DNA from: Gammaproteobacteria bacterium | Lineage (GTDB): Bacteria; Pseudomonadota; Gammaproteobacteria; Burkholderiales; Gallionellaceae | Length of the DNA: 64,000 nucleotides | Direction of reading: 5' to 3' | Assembly: GCA_018820925.1 (NCBI GenBank) | Contig: JAHJNJ010000041.1 | Location: 1 to 64,000 of the forward strand | Shown: positions 1 through 8,940 of the stretch, piece by piece | Layout of the letters: each line of letters opens with the position of its first letter | Position numbering within the stretch: position 1 is the stretch's first letter | Program-made: the position numbers and the translations under genes | Notes under the pieces: generated by a model | Databases searched by the model: none | Told to the model about the DNA's origin: nothing | The model's input: only the letters and a program-made list of their open reading frames with translations

Positions 1-189
1 GACAACAATGCAACCCAGGCCGTTGTGCCACGCGCGCAACTTGCGCCGGCTGCCGCTGCGATTCGGCACACGACGGCGGCACCCGCACGCAAAGCGATCG
101 CGCCCCCAAAGACGGCCGGCGGCAAATCCGCTTCAGTTGCGCGGCCGAAACCCAAGTCCGGCGAGGATGGCGAATGGCAGGAGTTTTAG
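1..189 (+). CDS. Methyl-accepting chemotaxis protein, C-terminal end (partial)
   Basis: Only the last 62 codons are in the window; reading frame 1 is open from the first base to the TAG at 187-189. The visible part is a low-complexity Ala/Pro/Lys-rich linker followed by the C-terminal residues EWQEF. Many chemoreceptors end in such a flexible tail plus a pentapeptide with the pattern xWxxF (NWETF in E. coli Tar/Tsr) that tethers the CheR methyltransferase and CheB methylesterase. cheR starts 89 bp downstream and cheB follows, which supports the reading. The sensor and signalling domains lie upstream of the window, so the ligand cannot be judged. Confidence 0.8.
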   Translation, partial: DNNATQAVVPRAQLAPAAAAIRHTTAAPARKAIAPPKTAGGKSASVARPKPKSGEDGEWQEF

Positions 190-278
190 GGGTGCAGTGT
201 GTTTGGTTGAGAATCATTAAGGCGGGTGGGCATATTGGGTGTGCCTGAATCTGATTTTCTGAATTTGATAATGATTCC

Positions 279-1133
279 ATGAGCACAAATCAGTTATCCA
301 GCAATGCTATTGGCCAGGATCGCGAGTTCGTTTTTACCGAACGTGATTTCGAACGTGTGCGGAAAATGATTTATGCACGGGCGGGAATTTCGCTTAATAA
401 AACCAAGCAGGATATGGTGTATAGCCGTTTGGCGAGGCGCTTGCGAGCCACCGGAATCAACGATTTCAAGGATTATCTGGCGCTGCTGGAGGGCGATAAT
501 GAGAATGAGTGGGAAGCCTTTGTTAATTCCCTGACCACCAATCTGACCTCATTTTTTCGCGAACCGCACCATTTTCCGTTGTTGGCAGAGCATGCATTGG
601 AACATTCCAGACATCACCACATTCAACTCTGGTGTTCAGCCGCTTCCACGGGAGAAGAACCCTATTCGATGGCGATGACGTTGGTGGACGCTTTCGGCAG
701 TTTTGCCCCGCCTGTTTCCATTATCGCCAGTGATGTCGATACCAACGTGCTTGCCAAGGCCGAGTCGGGTATCTACACAGCAGATCGTGTCGAAAAGCTC
801 TCCACGGACATGTTGAAGCGCTTCTTCCTCAAGGGTACGGGCAAACAGGCCGGGTTGGTCAAGGTCAGGCCGGAGTTGCAGGCACTGATTACTTTCAGGC
901 AGATCAATCTGCTTGAAAATGACTGGCCGATACGCGGGCCGCTGGATGCAATCTTTTGCCGCAACGTGATGATCTATTTTGACAAGGAAACCCAGCTCAA
1001 AATACTGGAGCGATTTGCGCCTTTGCTGCAACCGGATGGATTATTGTTCGCAGGCCATTCAGAAAGCTTTCATAATGCGGGGCATGTGTTCAGTTTGCGC
1101 GGCAAGACGGTTTATGAACTGGCAAAGAAATAG
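279..1133 (+). CDS. cheR: Chemotaxis protein methyltransferase CheR
   Basis: 284-residue protein that uses S-adenosylmethionine to methylate glutamates of chemoreceptors in the cytoplasm, setting adaptation. The N-terminal alpha-helical CheR_N domain (about residues 20-75, with FERVRKMIYARAGISL) is followed by the SAM-binding domain with WCSAASTGEEPYSMAM (about 113-128), the family nucleotide-binding loop, and IFCRNVMIYF near residue 230, a strongly conserved CheR motif. Length is normal. It follows the chemoreceptor with the EWQEF docking tail and precedes cheD and cheB, a standard adaptation cluster. The ATG at 279 has only a weak ribosome-binding site. Confidence 0.96.
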   Translation: MSTNQLSSNAIGQDREFVFTERDFERVRKMIYARAGISLNKTKQDMVYSRLARRLRATGINDFKDYLALLEGDNENEWEAFVNSLTTNLTSFFREPHHFPLLAEHALEHSRHHHIQLWCSAASTGEEPYSMAMTLVDAFGSFAPPVSIIASDVDTNVLAKAESGIYTADRVEKLSTDMLKRFFLKGTGKQAGLVKVRPELQALITFRQINLLENDWPIRGPLDAIFCRNVMIYFDKETQLKILERFAPLLQPDGLLFAGHSESFHNAGHVFSLRGKTVYELAKK

Positions 1134-1201
1134 CAGTACCGCAGACAGGCGGCTTTTGGCCTGTTCATTATGATGGATGCCTGCCGGGAGGATGAATAGT
1201 C

Positions 1202-1816
1202 ATGGCCGACCATCGGTACGAAGAGTATCTGGCGCCGAATCTGTATTTTGATCCGGAACACAATACCGAAACGGCCAAGATATTGCCCGGAGAATATTAT
1301 GTGACTGCGCGCGACATGATGATCGTGACCGTACTCGGATCTTGTGTCTGCGCTTGCATACGCGACAAAGTGAGCGGTATAGGCGGAATGAACCATTTTA
1401 TGCTGCCCGACAGCGGACGGGACCAGAGCGACCTTCTGGGAGAATCTGCGCGTTACGGCACATATGCCATGGAAATACTGATCAACGAGTTGCTGAAAAT
1501 GGGTGCGAAACGCAGTAATTTTGAAGCCAAAGTGTTTGGCGGCGGTGCGGTGCTGCGCGGGTTTACCGTTGGCAATGTTGGGGAACGTAATGCAGAATTC
1601 GTTTTGCGTTATCTTAAAACGGAAAAAATCAACATCGCTGCGCAGGATCTGCTCGATATATATCCGCGCAAAGTATATTTCTTTCCGCAAAATGGTCTGG
1701 TGCGAGTCAAGAAATTGAAAACAGTCCATAACGACACGATCGTCAACCGCGAGAGCGAATACAAATCGCGGCTGCAATTCGGCAAGATGGAAGGCGATGT
1801 CGAATTATTCGATTGA
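1202..1816 (+). CDS. cheD: Chemoreceptor glutamine deamidase CheD
   Basis: 204 residues. CheD deamidates specific glutamines in chemoreceptors, making them available for CheR methylation. The diagnostic catalytic segment is present: GSCVCACIRD (active-site Cys) about 20 residues before GGMNHFMLP (active-site His). The later KVFGGGAVL segment is also typical. An AGGA-type ribosome-binding site (gggaggatgaat) lies a few bases before the ATG. It lies between cheR and cheB on the same strand and is probably co-transcribed. In some bacteria CheD also interacts with the phosphatase CheC; no cheC is visible here. Confidence 0.95.
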   Translation: MADHRYEEYLAPNLYFDPEHNTETAKILPGEYYVTARDMMIVTVLGSCVCACIRDKVSGIGGMNHFMLPDSGRDQSDLLGESARYGTYAMEILINELLKMGAKRSNFEAKVFGGGAVLRGFTVGNVGERNAEFVLRYLKTEKINIAAQDLLDIYPRKVYFFPQNGLVRVKKLKTVHNDTIVNRESEYKSRLQFGKMEGDVELFD

Positions 1817-1854
1817 TTTGCGGATGCTGTCCAATTGCCACATAGATATTCATT

Positions 1855-2949
1855 ATGAATAGCAACAAAATAAAAGTATTGGTGGTCGACGATTCAGCGC
1901 TGATACGCAGTGTCATGAAAGAGATCATCAATCGCGAAAAGGACATGGAGTGCGTGGGCGCCGCGCCGGATCCTTTGGTGGCACGCGAAATGATCAAGGC
2001 GCTGAATCCGGATGTGCTGACGCTGGACGTGGAAATGCCCAAGATGGACGGACTGGATTTTCTGGAGCGCCTGATGCGCTTGCGTCCCATGCCGGTGTTG
2101 ATGGTATCTACGCTGACAGAACGCGGTTCAGACATTACTTTCCGTGCATTGGCGCTGGGTGCGGTTGATTTTGTTTCCAAGCCAAAGCTGGATATCGCCC
2201 GCGGGATGGAAGAATATGCCAGCCAGATTACGGACAAGATTCGCGCGGCGGCGCTGGCGCGGGTACATAAACCCCACTTGGCCACTGCGCTTGATATTGA
2301 AAAAAGGTACTCGGCAGACGCCATTTTGCCCAGTCTGGCAGGAAGATATTCCTCGACCGAAAAATTGATCATCATCGGTGCTTCCACGGGCGGGACCGAG
2401 GCGATCAAGGAGGTGTTGACCCGGCTGCCGGCCGATGTGCCGGGCATCCTGGTGACCCAGCACATGCCGGAAAACTTTACCAAGTCGTTTGCAGATCGTT
2501 TAGACAGCTTGTGCAAGATATCGGTGAAGGAAGCGGAGCATAACGAACGCATTCTGCCGGGACACGCCTACATTGCTCCGGGCCATTCGCACCTGTTGCT
2601 CAAACGCAGTGGTGCAAATTACGTGACCGAGCTCAATCAGGGGCCGCCGGTAAACAGGCATCGCCCCTCTGTCGATGTATTATTCCGTTCGGCAGCCAAC
2701 GTGGCCGGAGCGAACGCGCTGGGCATCATTCTTACGGGCATGGGAAAAGACGGGGCGCAAGGATTGCTGGAAATGAAGCAGGCCGGCTCCCATACCATTG
2801 CGCAGGACGAGGAAAGTTGTATTGTTTTTGGCATGCCGAAGGAGGCCATCCAGATGGGAGGGGCCTGTGAGGTCCTGCCGTTACAGGGCATTGCCCGCCA
2901 TGCGCTGGAGTATCTGGCCACGCATAGCGGCAAAGGTAATCGGGTGTGA
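1855..2949 (+). CDS. cheB: Chemotaxis response regulator / protein-glutamate methylesterase CheB
   Basis: 364 residues with two domains. The N-terminal receiver domain (about 7-125) has [10 protein letters not shown] at the start and the phosphoacceptor aspartate in [12 protein letters not shown]. The C-terminal methylesterase domain (about 170-355) has the Ser-His-Asp triad in [20 protein letters not shown] and [11 protein letters not shown]. It removes methyl groups from chemoreceptor glutamates when phosphorylated by CheA. The start is 38 bp after cheD and the stop is 19 bp before the STAS gene, so one transcript is likely. No cheA or cheW is in the window; they probably lie upstream. Confidence 0.96.
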   Translation: MNSNKIKVLVVDDSALIRSVMKEIINREKDMECVGAAPDPLVAREMIKALNPDVLTLDVEMPKMDGLDFLERLMRLRPMPVLMVSTLTERGSDITFRALALGAVDFVSKPKLDIARGMEEYASQITDKIRAAALARVHKPHLATALDIEKRYSADAILPSLAGRYSSTEKLIIIGASTGGTEAIKEVLTRLPADVPGILVTQHMPENFTKSFADRLDSLCKISVKEAEHNERILPGHAYIAPGHSHLLLKRSGANYVTELNQGPPVNRHRPSVDVLFRSAANVAGANALGIILTGMGKDGAQGLLEMKQAGSHTIAQDEESCIVFGMPKEAIQMGGACEVLPLQGIARHALEYLATHSGKGNRV

Positions 2950-2968
2950 ATTAAATATCGGGGGTGTT

Positions 2969-3283
2969 ATGTCACTGGAAACGCAAATCGGGGAAAACGT
3001 TGCGCGCATCATCATGAATGGCAGATTCGACTTCCAGATACACAAGGAATTCAAGGAAGCCTATACCAGACTCTTTGAGAATGCTGCTGTACGGCATATC
3101 GAAATTGAAATGAGCAGACTCGATTATCTGGACAGCTCAGCCTTGGGAATGTTGATGCTGTTGAATGAACGGGCGAAGGTGGCCAACAAGACCATCTCTC
3201 TCGTGAACCCTTCCGGAGTGGTAGGTCAGGTATTGGAGGTGGCCAATTTCAATCGCCTGTTTGACATCACAAAGACAATTTGA
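2969..3283 (+). CDS. STAS-domain anti-sigma factor antagonist (SpoIIAA/RsbV-like)
   Basis: 104 residues forming a single STAS domain. The phosphorylatable serine lies in DYLDSSALGMLMLL, the standard SpoIIAA/RsbV signature. The start chosen (ATG at 2969) follows cgggggtgtt and gives MSLETQIGENVARIIMNGR; a longer frame exists upstream but overlaps cheB and has no family similarity. These proteins switch partners when a kinase phosphorylates, or a SpoIIE/RsbU phosphatase dephosphorylates, the serine. The next gene encodes such a phosphatase with an added kinase-like domain, so the two most likely form one partner-switching pair. Which output (sigma factor, chemotaxis or motility) it controls is unknown. 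Confidence 0.9.
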   Translation: MSLETQIGENVARIIMNGRFDFQIHKEFKEAYTRLFENAAVRHIEIEMSRLDYLDSSALGMLMLLNERAKVANKTISLVNPSGVVGQVLEVANFNRLFDITKTI

Positions 3284-3331
3284 ATACTCCATGCAGTTTT
3301 CTCCCCGCCACCATGTTGGGTAAATAGAGTT

Positions 3332-5437
3332 ATGTCAGCATGGTGGAGAAATTTGCCGCTGCATATCAAACTGCATCTGCCGATACAGCTTGTATTGCTC
3401 TTGTTGCTGCCGGCAGCGCACCTGTGGGTCATGAGCAGGTTCGAGTCCAATATGCTGGAAGATGTCCGGCTCAAGGCCCAGGACAGCGCCACGCAGTCCA
3501 TGCTTGCGCTCAATTCAATGATGCTTACCGGCGCCATCAGCAATCAGAAGGAGCGTATCGTTTTCTTCAACAGGATGTCGGAACAGAAGAACATGGAAGA
3601 TTTCCATCTGGCGCGCACCAGCGCGGTGCAAAACCAGTATGGTTACGGGCTGGAGGAGGAACAACAAAACGATGAGCTGGATCGGCTGGCTGCTGAAACC
3701 GGGAAAGTACAGACGATCTTTTCCCGCCACGGGCAGCATACCCTGCGTATGGTGGTTCCCTACGCGGCCAGTAAAAAGCTATACGGGGTCAATTGCCTGC
3801 AGTGCCATCACGTTCCGGAAGGGACGGTACTCGGTACCATCAGCCTGAAGATCAACCTCGAATCGGAATACACCAAGATGCAGCAGCTTAGTTCCGTGCT
3901 GCTGGCAGGGCAGGTTTTCCTTCAATTGTTGCTGTTTTTCCTGATTGGCTGGTTGATTCGCAGCATCACCAAATCCGTGGTGTATCTGGAAAATGCCATG
4001 CTGCATATCAAAAAGGAAGCGGATTTTTCAAAACGCGTTGATGTTTTCGGCAATGATGAAATCGGGCAGATTGCACAAGTATTCAACGGATTTGTTGCCT
4101 ATATCGAAGACCTGCATTTACGGCTTGCCGAAAAGATATCGGCGCTTGAAAAATACCACGATCAAACCGAGCAGGACCTGCGCATAGGCAGCGATATCAT
4201 GGTGCGCATTACGGACGCGCAAAGCACCCTTGATCCGGCGGTCAGGTCGCAGATCAAACCGGCGGCGCTGTACAGTGGCGACATCATTCTGGTTTCGCGA
4301 ACCCCGACTGGAACCCTGCATATCATGCTGGCGGATGCGGTGGGGCATGGTTTGGTTGCCGCGATGAATTTGCTGCCGTTAAGTCAGATTTTCAATGCGA
4401 TGACGAAGAAAGGTTTTTCACTTTCGCTTATTGCTGCCGAATTGAATTCAAAAATTCACAAGCTTATGCCGATCGACCGCTTTATCGGTGCGGCACTGGT
4501 TTCCGTTGACTTTCGCCACCGCATTGTCGAAGTCTGGAATGGCGGAGTACCCGCGCCGCTATTGGTTAACGGTGATGGAACCATCCTGCACGAATGGCGA
4601 TCCTGCAACTTGCCATTGGGGATACTGGGCGAAGAGGAGTTCTCGTCTGATGTCGAGGTTTTTCGCTACGAAAACGACTGCCAGCTATTTTTGTTTTCCG
4701 ATGGATTGCTGGAAGCCGAATCCTGCGAGGGCGTGCAATTCGGAAGTGAACGCATCGTGCAATTGCTCAACAGCACAGAGCCGGACCGCCGCTTCGATGT
4801 GTTGATGGAGTTGTTGAATCATCATCTGTGCGGTCGTCCGGCGCACGATGATGTTTCCCTTGCGATGGTCAATATCGCTGTTGAACGTGACCCGGAAATA
4901 CGCCTGCAGTCCGGCGAATCTTCCGGTGACAATGCGGCTGCGCGCAGCAATTGGCAGATATCGATCAGCCTGGGAAAAGATGAGCTGAAGTATCTGGATG
5001 CTGTTTCACTGCTGACACAAATCATCAGCAAGATTTCCACCACGGTCGAGCACTCTTCACGTCTGTATGTGATTTTGAACGAACTGTTCAATAACGCGCT
5101 GGATCATGGCATTCTGCAAATGGATTCGACGATCAAGCACGGGCCTGATGGATTTGAGAAATACCTGCAATTGCGCGAGGAAAAATTGCGCGCGCTGACT
5201 GCGGGGTCGATCTCGATCGAGATCGGGAGCGAGATGATCGAAGGCCATCATGGCGTCAGAATTCACCTGGTCGACAGCGGTAATGGATTTGATTATTCCG
5301 CCTTTCAGAACACATCTCACGATGACATTGCACAAGGTCAGTACGGCAGAGGACTTGCCTTGGCCAGAAGCATGGTGCGCAAGCTTGTGTTTTCAGGGAA
5401 GGGAAATGAGGTTATTGCCTATTATGTTTGCGATTAG
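3332..5437 (+). CDS. Membrane haem-binding sensor with HAMP, SpoIIE/PP2C phosphatase and HATPase domains
   Basis: 701 residues. A first membrane helix (about 15-35) and a second (about 190-212) bracket a periplasmic domain ending in NCLQCHHVP: C155, C158 and H159 form a CXXCH haem-attachment motif, as in Tll0287-like (DUF3365) sensors. A HAMP linker follows (to about 270), then a PP2C/SpoIIE phosphatase domain (about 295-520, with DAVGHGLVAAMN and LFLFSDGLLEAE), then a C-terminal GHKL ATPase-like domain with NELFNNALDHG and GRGLALARSM. This architecture would both dephosphorylate and phosphorylate a STAS antagonist, and the STAS gene is 49 bp upstream. A redox or gas/ligand signal sensed through c-type haem is inference. 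Confidence 0.88.
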   Translation: MSAWWRNLPLHIKLHLPIQLVLLLLLPAAHLWVMSRFESNMLEDVRLKAQDSATQSMLALNSMMLTGAISNQKERIVFFNRMSEQKNMEDFHLARTSAVQNQYGYGLEEEQQNDELDRLAAETGKVQTIFSRHGQHTLRMVVPYAASKKLYGVNCLQCHHVPEGTVLGTISLKINLESEYTKMQQLSSVLLAGQVFLQLLLFFLIGWLIRSITKSVVYLENAMLHIKKEADFSKRVDVFGNDEIGQIAQVFNGFVAYIEDLHLRLAEKISALEKYHDQTEQDLRIGSDIMVRITDAQSTLDPAVRSQIKPAALYSGDIILVSRTPTGTLHIMLADAVGHGLVAAMNLLPLSQIFNAMTKKGFSLSLIAAELNSKIHKLMPIDRFIGAALVSVDFRHRIVEVWNGGVPAPLLVNGDGTILHEWRSCNLPLGILGEEEFSSDVEVFRYENDCQLFLFSDGLLEAESCEGVQFGSERIVQLLNSTEPDRRFDVLMELLNHHLCGRPAHDDVSLAMVNIAVERDPEIRLQSGESSGDNAAARSNWQISISLGKDELKYLDAVSLLTQIISKISTTVEHSSRLYVILNELFNNALDHGILQMDSTIKHGPDGFEKYLQLREEKLRALTAGSISIEIGSEMIEGHHGVRIHLVDSGNGFDYSAFQNTSHDDIAQGQYGRGLALARSMVRKLVFSGKGNEVIAYYVCD

Positions 5438-5568
5438 ATTAACGGAGTCAAGCTGCACATCTTATCGAAGTCTGTTCGCTTGATGCCTCATCCTGCTGCC
5501 GAACCGGCAGAGAAATGCCGAGAGTTGTGCTTTTGCCGCTTCCCGATTCGAGTGGAGATGGTGCCGTA

Positions 5569-6318
5569 TCAACGCGCCCCGGGTTGCGGCATCAGCGCCA
5601 GCGTGAACACGCCCGGTCTGATTTCCGGCCCGATGTGGTGCAGCAATTCGTTCAGTTCCACTGCGGCCGTGCCGGGCGCTGCTTGTGCGGTGCCGGTGAA
5701 GCGCATGCCGTTGGTGGTGTCGAAACTGCCTTTGCCGTCCAACTGCAGCTTGCCGGATAGCGTGGAGAGTTGCGCATCCAGCACCGTGCCGTTGCCTTGC
5801 AGCACAATGCGGTAGTCGCCCAGCGGGCGTATCGGGGAAAGGGCGGAGGCGGCGTGCAGCCAGTCCACGTCGATCTGGCCGTCCATGCCACCGGCACTCA
5901 GCGTCAAATGATCGCTGCGGGCTTCGAACGATCCCTGCAGTTGGTAAGGGCCGAGTTGCGGTGCGGCGACCGAGATGATGGAGGCGGGCAGGGTGAGATG
6001 CAGTTTGTCGACGTTGATGCGTCCGGCGAGGGGGATGTAGCGCACGGTCATGGGCGCGGCTTCGCCTGCCTGCACTTGGAACGCCGCATTGAATACTTTG
6101 AGGTGCCAGCGGTAGCTGCCCAGCGTCTGGTAACCGGATTTTTGCCGCAACAGCGCGACACCTGAGCCCTGCCACAAGCTGCCCTTTGTCTGTGCCAGCG
6201 TCAGCATGCCGCCGGAGGCGCGTTCGAGTACAGCGCCCATTAACGCTGCGGGGGCAAAAGCAACCAGGCCGGTGACAAATATGGCGGCGAACAACAATGC
6301 CAGCAGCACGCGGCGCAT
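5569..6318 (-). CDS. gspN: Type II secretion system protein N
   Basis: 249 residues from the ATG at 6318, giving MRRVLLALLFAAIFVTGL, a single N-terminal membrane helix followed by a beta-rich periplasmic region (YRWHLKVFNAAFQVQAGEA; VDWLHAASAL). This fits GspN, the bitopic inner-membrane accessory component of some T2SSs. It is the last gene of the gsp run and starts 2 bp after the end of gspM, the usual place for gspN. Similarity of GspN between families is low, so identification rests on position, topology and the LWQGSG/LQGSF-type segments. Confidence 0.85.
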   Translation of the reverse strand: MRRVLLALLFAAIFVTGLVAFAPAALMGAVLERASGGMLTLAQTKGSLWQGSGVALLRQKSGYQTLGSYRWHLKVFNAAFQVQAGEAAPMTVRYIPLAGRINVDKLHLTLPASIISVAAPQLGPYQLQGSFEARSDHLTLSAGGMDGQIDVDWLHAASALSPIRPLGDYRIVLQGNGTVLDAQLSTLSGKLQLDGKGSFDTTNGMRFTGTAQAAPGTAAVELNELLHHIGPEIRPGVFTLALMPQPGAR

Positions 6319-6320
6319 TG

Positions 6321-6824
6321 TCACTGGTCCGCCCCGTTGGTCAGCGTTGCCTGCAACTTGACCATGCCGGCTTCGGGCGAGGCGACCAGCATGGCCGCCG
6401 CCACGCGAATATGTTGCGTGGTTTCCAGCGTGCGTTGCCATTGCAGCCATTGCGCGAAGCCGATGTTCTCGGCGCTGATGCGCACGCTGTTCAGTTCGCC
6501 CGGCACGACCAGCAGCGGCAGGTTGGCTTCACTCGCCGATTTTTCCACGGCAGCCCGCAATGCATCGCTGTCCAGCACGGCGAGCTGCGCTTTTTGCCGC
6601 AGCGACTGCGCCTGTCCGGCCAGCGACTGCATCTGGTCGGCTTGCGCGCGCAAGTGCGGCAAGGCGGCCTGCAGTTTGGGCAGCGCCTGATGCACCGGTT
6701 GCCATAGCAGCCCGTACATCAACAGCGGCAGCAATATCCAAGAGCCGCGCTGGATGGTTTTTTGCTCGGTGGCGCTCAGCGTATCCCAGTGTTGAACCTT
6801 CAGTCGGGCGATTGTTTTTTTCAT
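6321..6824 (-). CDS. gspM: Type II secretion system protein M
   Basis: 167 residues: short cytoplasmic N-terminus, one membrane helix (about 28-45, SWILLPLLMYGLLWQPV), then a coiled-coil-like segment (LPKLQAALPHLRAQADQMQSL is the start of it) and a small ferredoxin-like periplasmic domain. GspM belongs to the inner-membrane assembly platform and binds GspL. Its ATG overlaps the gspL stop codon by 4 bp (ATGA), so the two are translationally coupled. Confidence 0.92.
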   Translation of the reverse strand: MKKTIARLKVQHWDTLSATEQKTIQRGSWILLPLLMYGLLWQPVHQALPKLQAALPHLRAQADQMQSLAGQAQSLRQKAQLAVLDSDALRAAVEKSASEANLPLLVVPGELNSVRISAENIGFAQWLQWQRTLETTQHIRVAAAMLVASPEAGMVKLQATLTNGADQ

Positions 6825-8026
6825 TTCACCCCTCCCGCCGAAACGCGCAACTGGAAATTCACGGTATCGCCCGACTCATGCTTGTCCACCACCTGCGCCG
6901 ACAGCCCCGTTTCCGCGATGCGTTGCAATAGTGTGTCCAGCGCAGAAGCGCTGAGCGTCATCTCGATATCCAGTTTGCCGTCGCCATAGCGCAGCGTGCG
7001 CAACGTGCTGCCGGGAGCGGCACTGAATGCCCCGGAGAATTTTTCCAGCAACGGTAAAAAATCCGTGTCGTCGCTGACGCCCGCCGCATGGCGCAGACGC
7101 GCGATGTTGCGCCGCATTTGCAACGGCGCGTCGACGATGGCGGCATCCGCGCCGAACGTCTCCTTGAATGTCTCCGTCATGCCTTTCGCCAACTGGCGCT
7201 TTTCATGCGCCAGCACTGCCCATTCCAGATTGCCGATCACCACCTCCACGCCGAACAGCAGCAGCGCCGCCATCAGGGCCGGACGCAGCCAGGGCAAGTA
7301 TTCGCGGAAACGCGGCGGCGGGGCGAACTTGCCCCACAGCAAGTTGGGTGCTTCGGCGGGGATGTGTGCCTTGCGCCAATCGAAACTCTGTTTCTCGAAA
7401 ATGACCGGCACCTTGATGCCCCAGTCCGGCGCCTGGATCTCGCTGCCGAGCGCGAACAGGCGCAACGCGGCAGGCGGGTCGCTGTGCAGGCGCAACTGCA
7501 GGCCGAGCGGTGCGCGCGCATCGTCGCCGCTATCCAGCGCGCCGCCCATGCTGTGCGCCGTCGCCAGAAAACCCTGTGCGCCATCCCATGCCATGCTCCA
7601 TTCGCTGCCGCGTGTCGGCAGCAGACAGAACTCGGGCACGACGCGGCGCACGCGCACTTTGGCCGCGCTGCACGCGTCGAGGAAGCGCGTCAGCCAATGC
7701 TTGTTCAGCGTGTAGAGCACGGTGCGTCCGTCGGGCAGCTTCGCGCCGGTGGTGACGTGCGCTTCGCCTGCCTCGTCGATCAGCGCGTCTTCCAGCGCAA
7801 AAGGCAATGCGGTTTCCAGCTTGCTGCGTTTGATCTTGGGCAGCACGGCGGTGGTCGCCAGCACGCGGTCGGCAGAGACGATCACGGTCGCGTCGTCGCT
7901 CTGCGGCAGCGCGGCCAGGTTGCCGGTGCCGGATTCGCGCACATTGCCGTTGTCGTCGAGCAATGCCCAGGCGCAGGGCGTTGCGGCGTCCTGCCAGTGT
8001 GCGGTGAGGTAGATGCGCAGATTCAT
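6821..8026 (-). CDS. gspL: Type II secretion system protein L
   Basis: 401 residues starting at the ATG at 8026 (MNLRIYLTAHWQDAATPCAW). The N-terminal cytoplasmic part has the actin-like fold of GspL, with EDALIDEAGEAHV matching the family region that contacts the GspE ATPase. A membrane helix lies near residues 258-278 (LMAALLLFGVEVVIG) and a small periplasmic domain follows. It couples the GspE ATPase to the pseudopilus assembly platform. Ends overlap gspM and gspK by 4 bp each. Confidence 0.94.
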   Translation of the reverse strand: MNLRIYLTAHWQDAATPCAWALLDDNGNVRESGTGNLAALPQSDDATVIVSADRVLATTAVLPKIKRSKLETALPFALEDALIDEAGEAHVTTGAKLPDGRTVLYTLNKHWLTRFLDACSAAKVRVRRVVPEFCLLPTRGSEWSMAWDGAQGFLATAHSMGGALDSGDDARAPLGLQLRLHSDPPAALRLFALGSEIQAPDWGIKVPVIFEKQSFDWRKAHIPAEAPNLLWGKFAPPPRFREYLPWLRPALMAALLLFGVEVVIGNLEWAVLAHEKRQLAKGMTETFKETFGADAAIVDAPLQMRRNIARLRHAAGVSDDTDFLPLLEKFSGAFSAAPGSTLRTLRYGDGKLDIEMTLSASALDTLLQRIAETGLSAQVVDKHESGDTVNFQLRVSAGGVK

Positions 8027-8940
8027 TGCAGACTCTTCCTGGCTTGTGTCGCCCACATGCCGCTGCGGTGCAGAAGGGCGTGCACCGCCGAAGCGCCGTC
8101 GCCCTGGGTGGCGTATCCGGTCACCATGAAATATTGGCTGCTTACGCTGATGTTCATCGTGCTGTCCTGTTTTGCGCTCTTGGGCAGTTTTTGTAAAAAT
8201 TCCGCCGTGGTCTTGAACGGATTCGATTTGATCTGTGTCGCTTGTTGCCGCGCATCCTGCAGCGTCAAGCCCGGCAATATTGCCATCAGGACTTCCGGCG
8301 GCGCGAAGTTCACATTCACCGCCGTGTTCGATTCCGGCAACACACTCACAAACGGCTGCAGGCGCTTGATGATGCTGGCATCGAATCCTTTTACCCACGC
8401 CAGTTCGCCGATGTCGGAGAGCGGGCGGTTGGCGCAGCGGTAGGGTTTGGCGAGGTTCAGGTAATACTCGTCCTCCGCGCCGTTTTCCGAAACCTCGCTA
8501 TCCGTATCCATCCAGTCTACCAGCGCGCCGCCGATCTCCTGCGGCAAACCCAGCGCCGTGAGCAGGCGCTGGACGCGCGCCAGGTCGACCGTGCTCACCT
8601 TGCCGTTGCGCACCAGGTTGTTCAAATTGAACAAACCCTGCTGGTCATAAATCGTGCCCTGTACCTCGCCGCCTTCGACCGGAATGGCGGGCAATTGCAT
8701 CGCCCACATTTCCTTGCCGTGATCGAAATCGTTCACCGACCTGTCGTCCGCCAGCACCGCGCGCGCCCAGTCGATCCCGGCTTCGGCGATGCGCCGCGCC
8801 TGCGCCCGGTCACGCCCGTTCTCCACCGCACGCTGCCAGAAACCCTGCTGCTGCGCCATGAACGCGGCGATGGTTGTCGCCATGGCCACGATCAGCAGCA
8901 CCATTACCAGGGCAACGCCGCGTTGTGTCCGCGTCTTCAT
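8023..8940 (-). CDS. gspK: Type II secretion minor pseudopilin GspK
   Basis: 305 residues from the ATG at 8940. The leader MKTRTQRG is followed by VALVMVLLIVAMATTIAAF, a type IV pilin-like hydrophobic helix with prepilin peptidase cleavage after the Gly. As in other GspK proteins, residue +5 is not the usual Glu (here Met), and the protein is much larger than other pseudopilins because of an inserted alpha domain. LVDWMDTDSEVSENGAEDEYY is the family calcium-binding region. GspK caps the pseudopilus tip with GspI and GspJ. Coupled to gspJ and gspL by 4-bp overlaps. Confidence 0.94.
   Translation of the reverse strand: MKTRTQRGVALVMVLLIVAMATTIAAFMAQQQGFWQRAVENGRDRAQARRIAEAGIDWARAVLADDRSVNDFDHGKEMWAMQLPAIPVEGGEVQGTIYDQQGLFNLNNLVRNGKVSTVDLARVQRLLTALGLPQEIGGALVDWMDTDSEVSENGAEDEYYLNLAKPYRCANRPLSDIGELAWVKGFDASIIKRLQPFVSVLPESNTAVNVNFAPPEVLMAILPGLTLQDARQQATQIKSNPFKTTAEFLQKLPKSAKQDSTMNISVSSQYFMVTGYATQGDGASAVHALLHRSGMWATQARKSLQ

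Noticed and set aside
8-220. 70-codon open frame at the left edge
   Set aside because: Out of frame with the chemoreceptor tail that ends in EWQEF; Arg-rich shadow translation.
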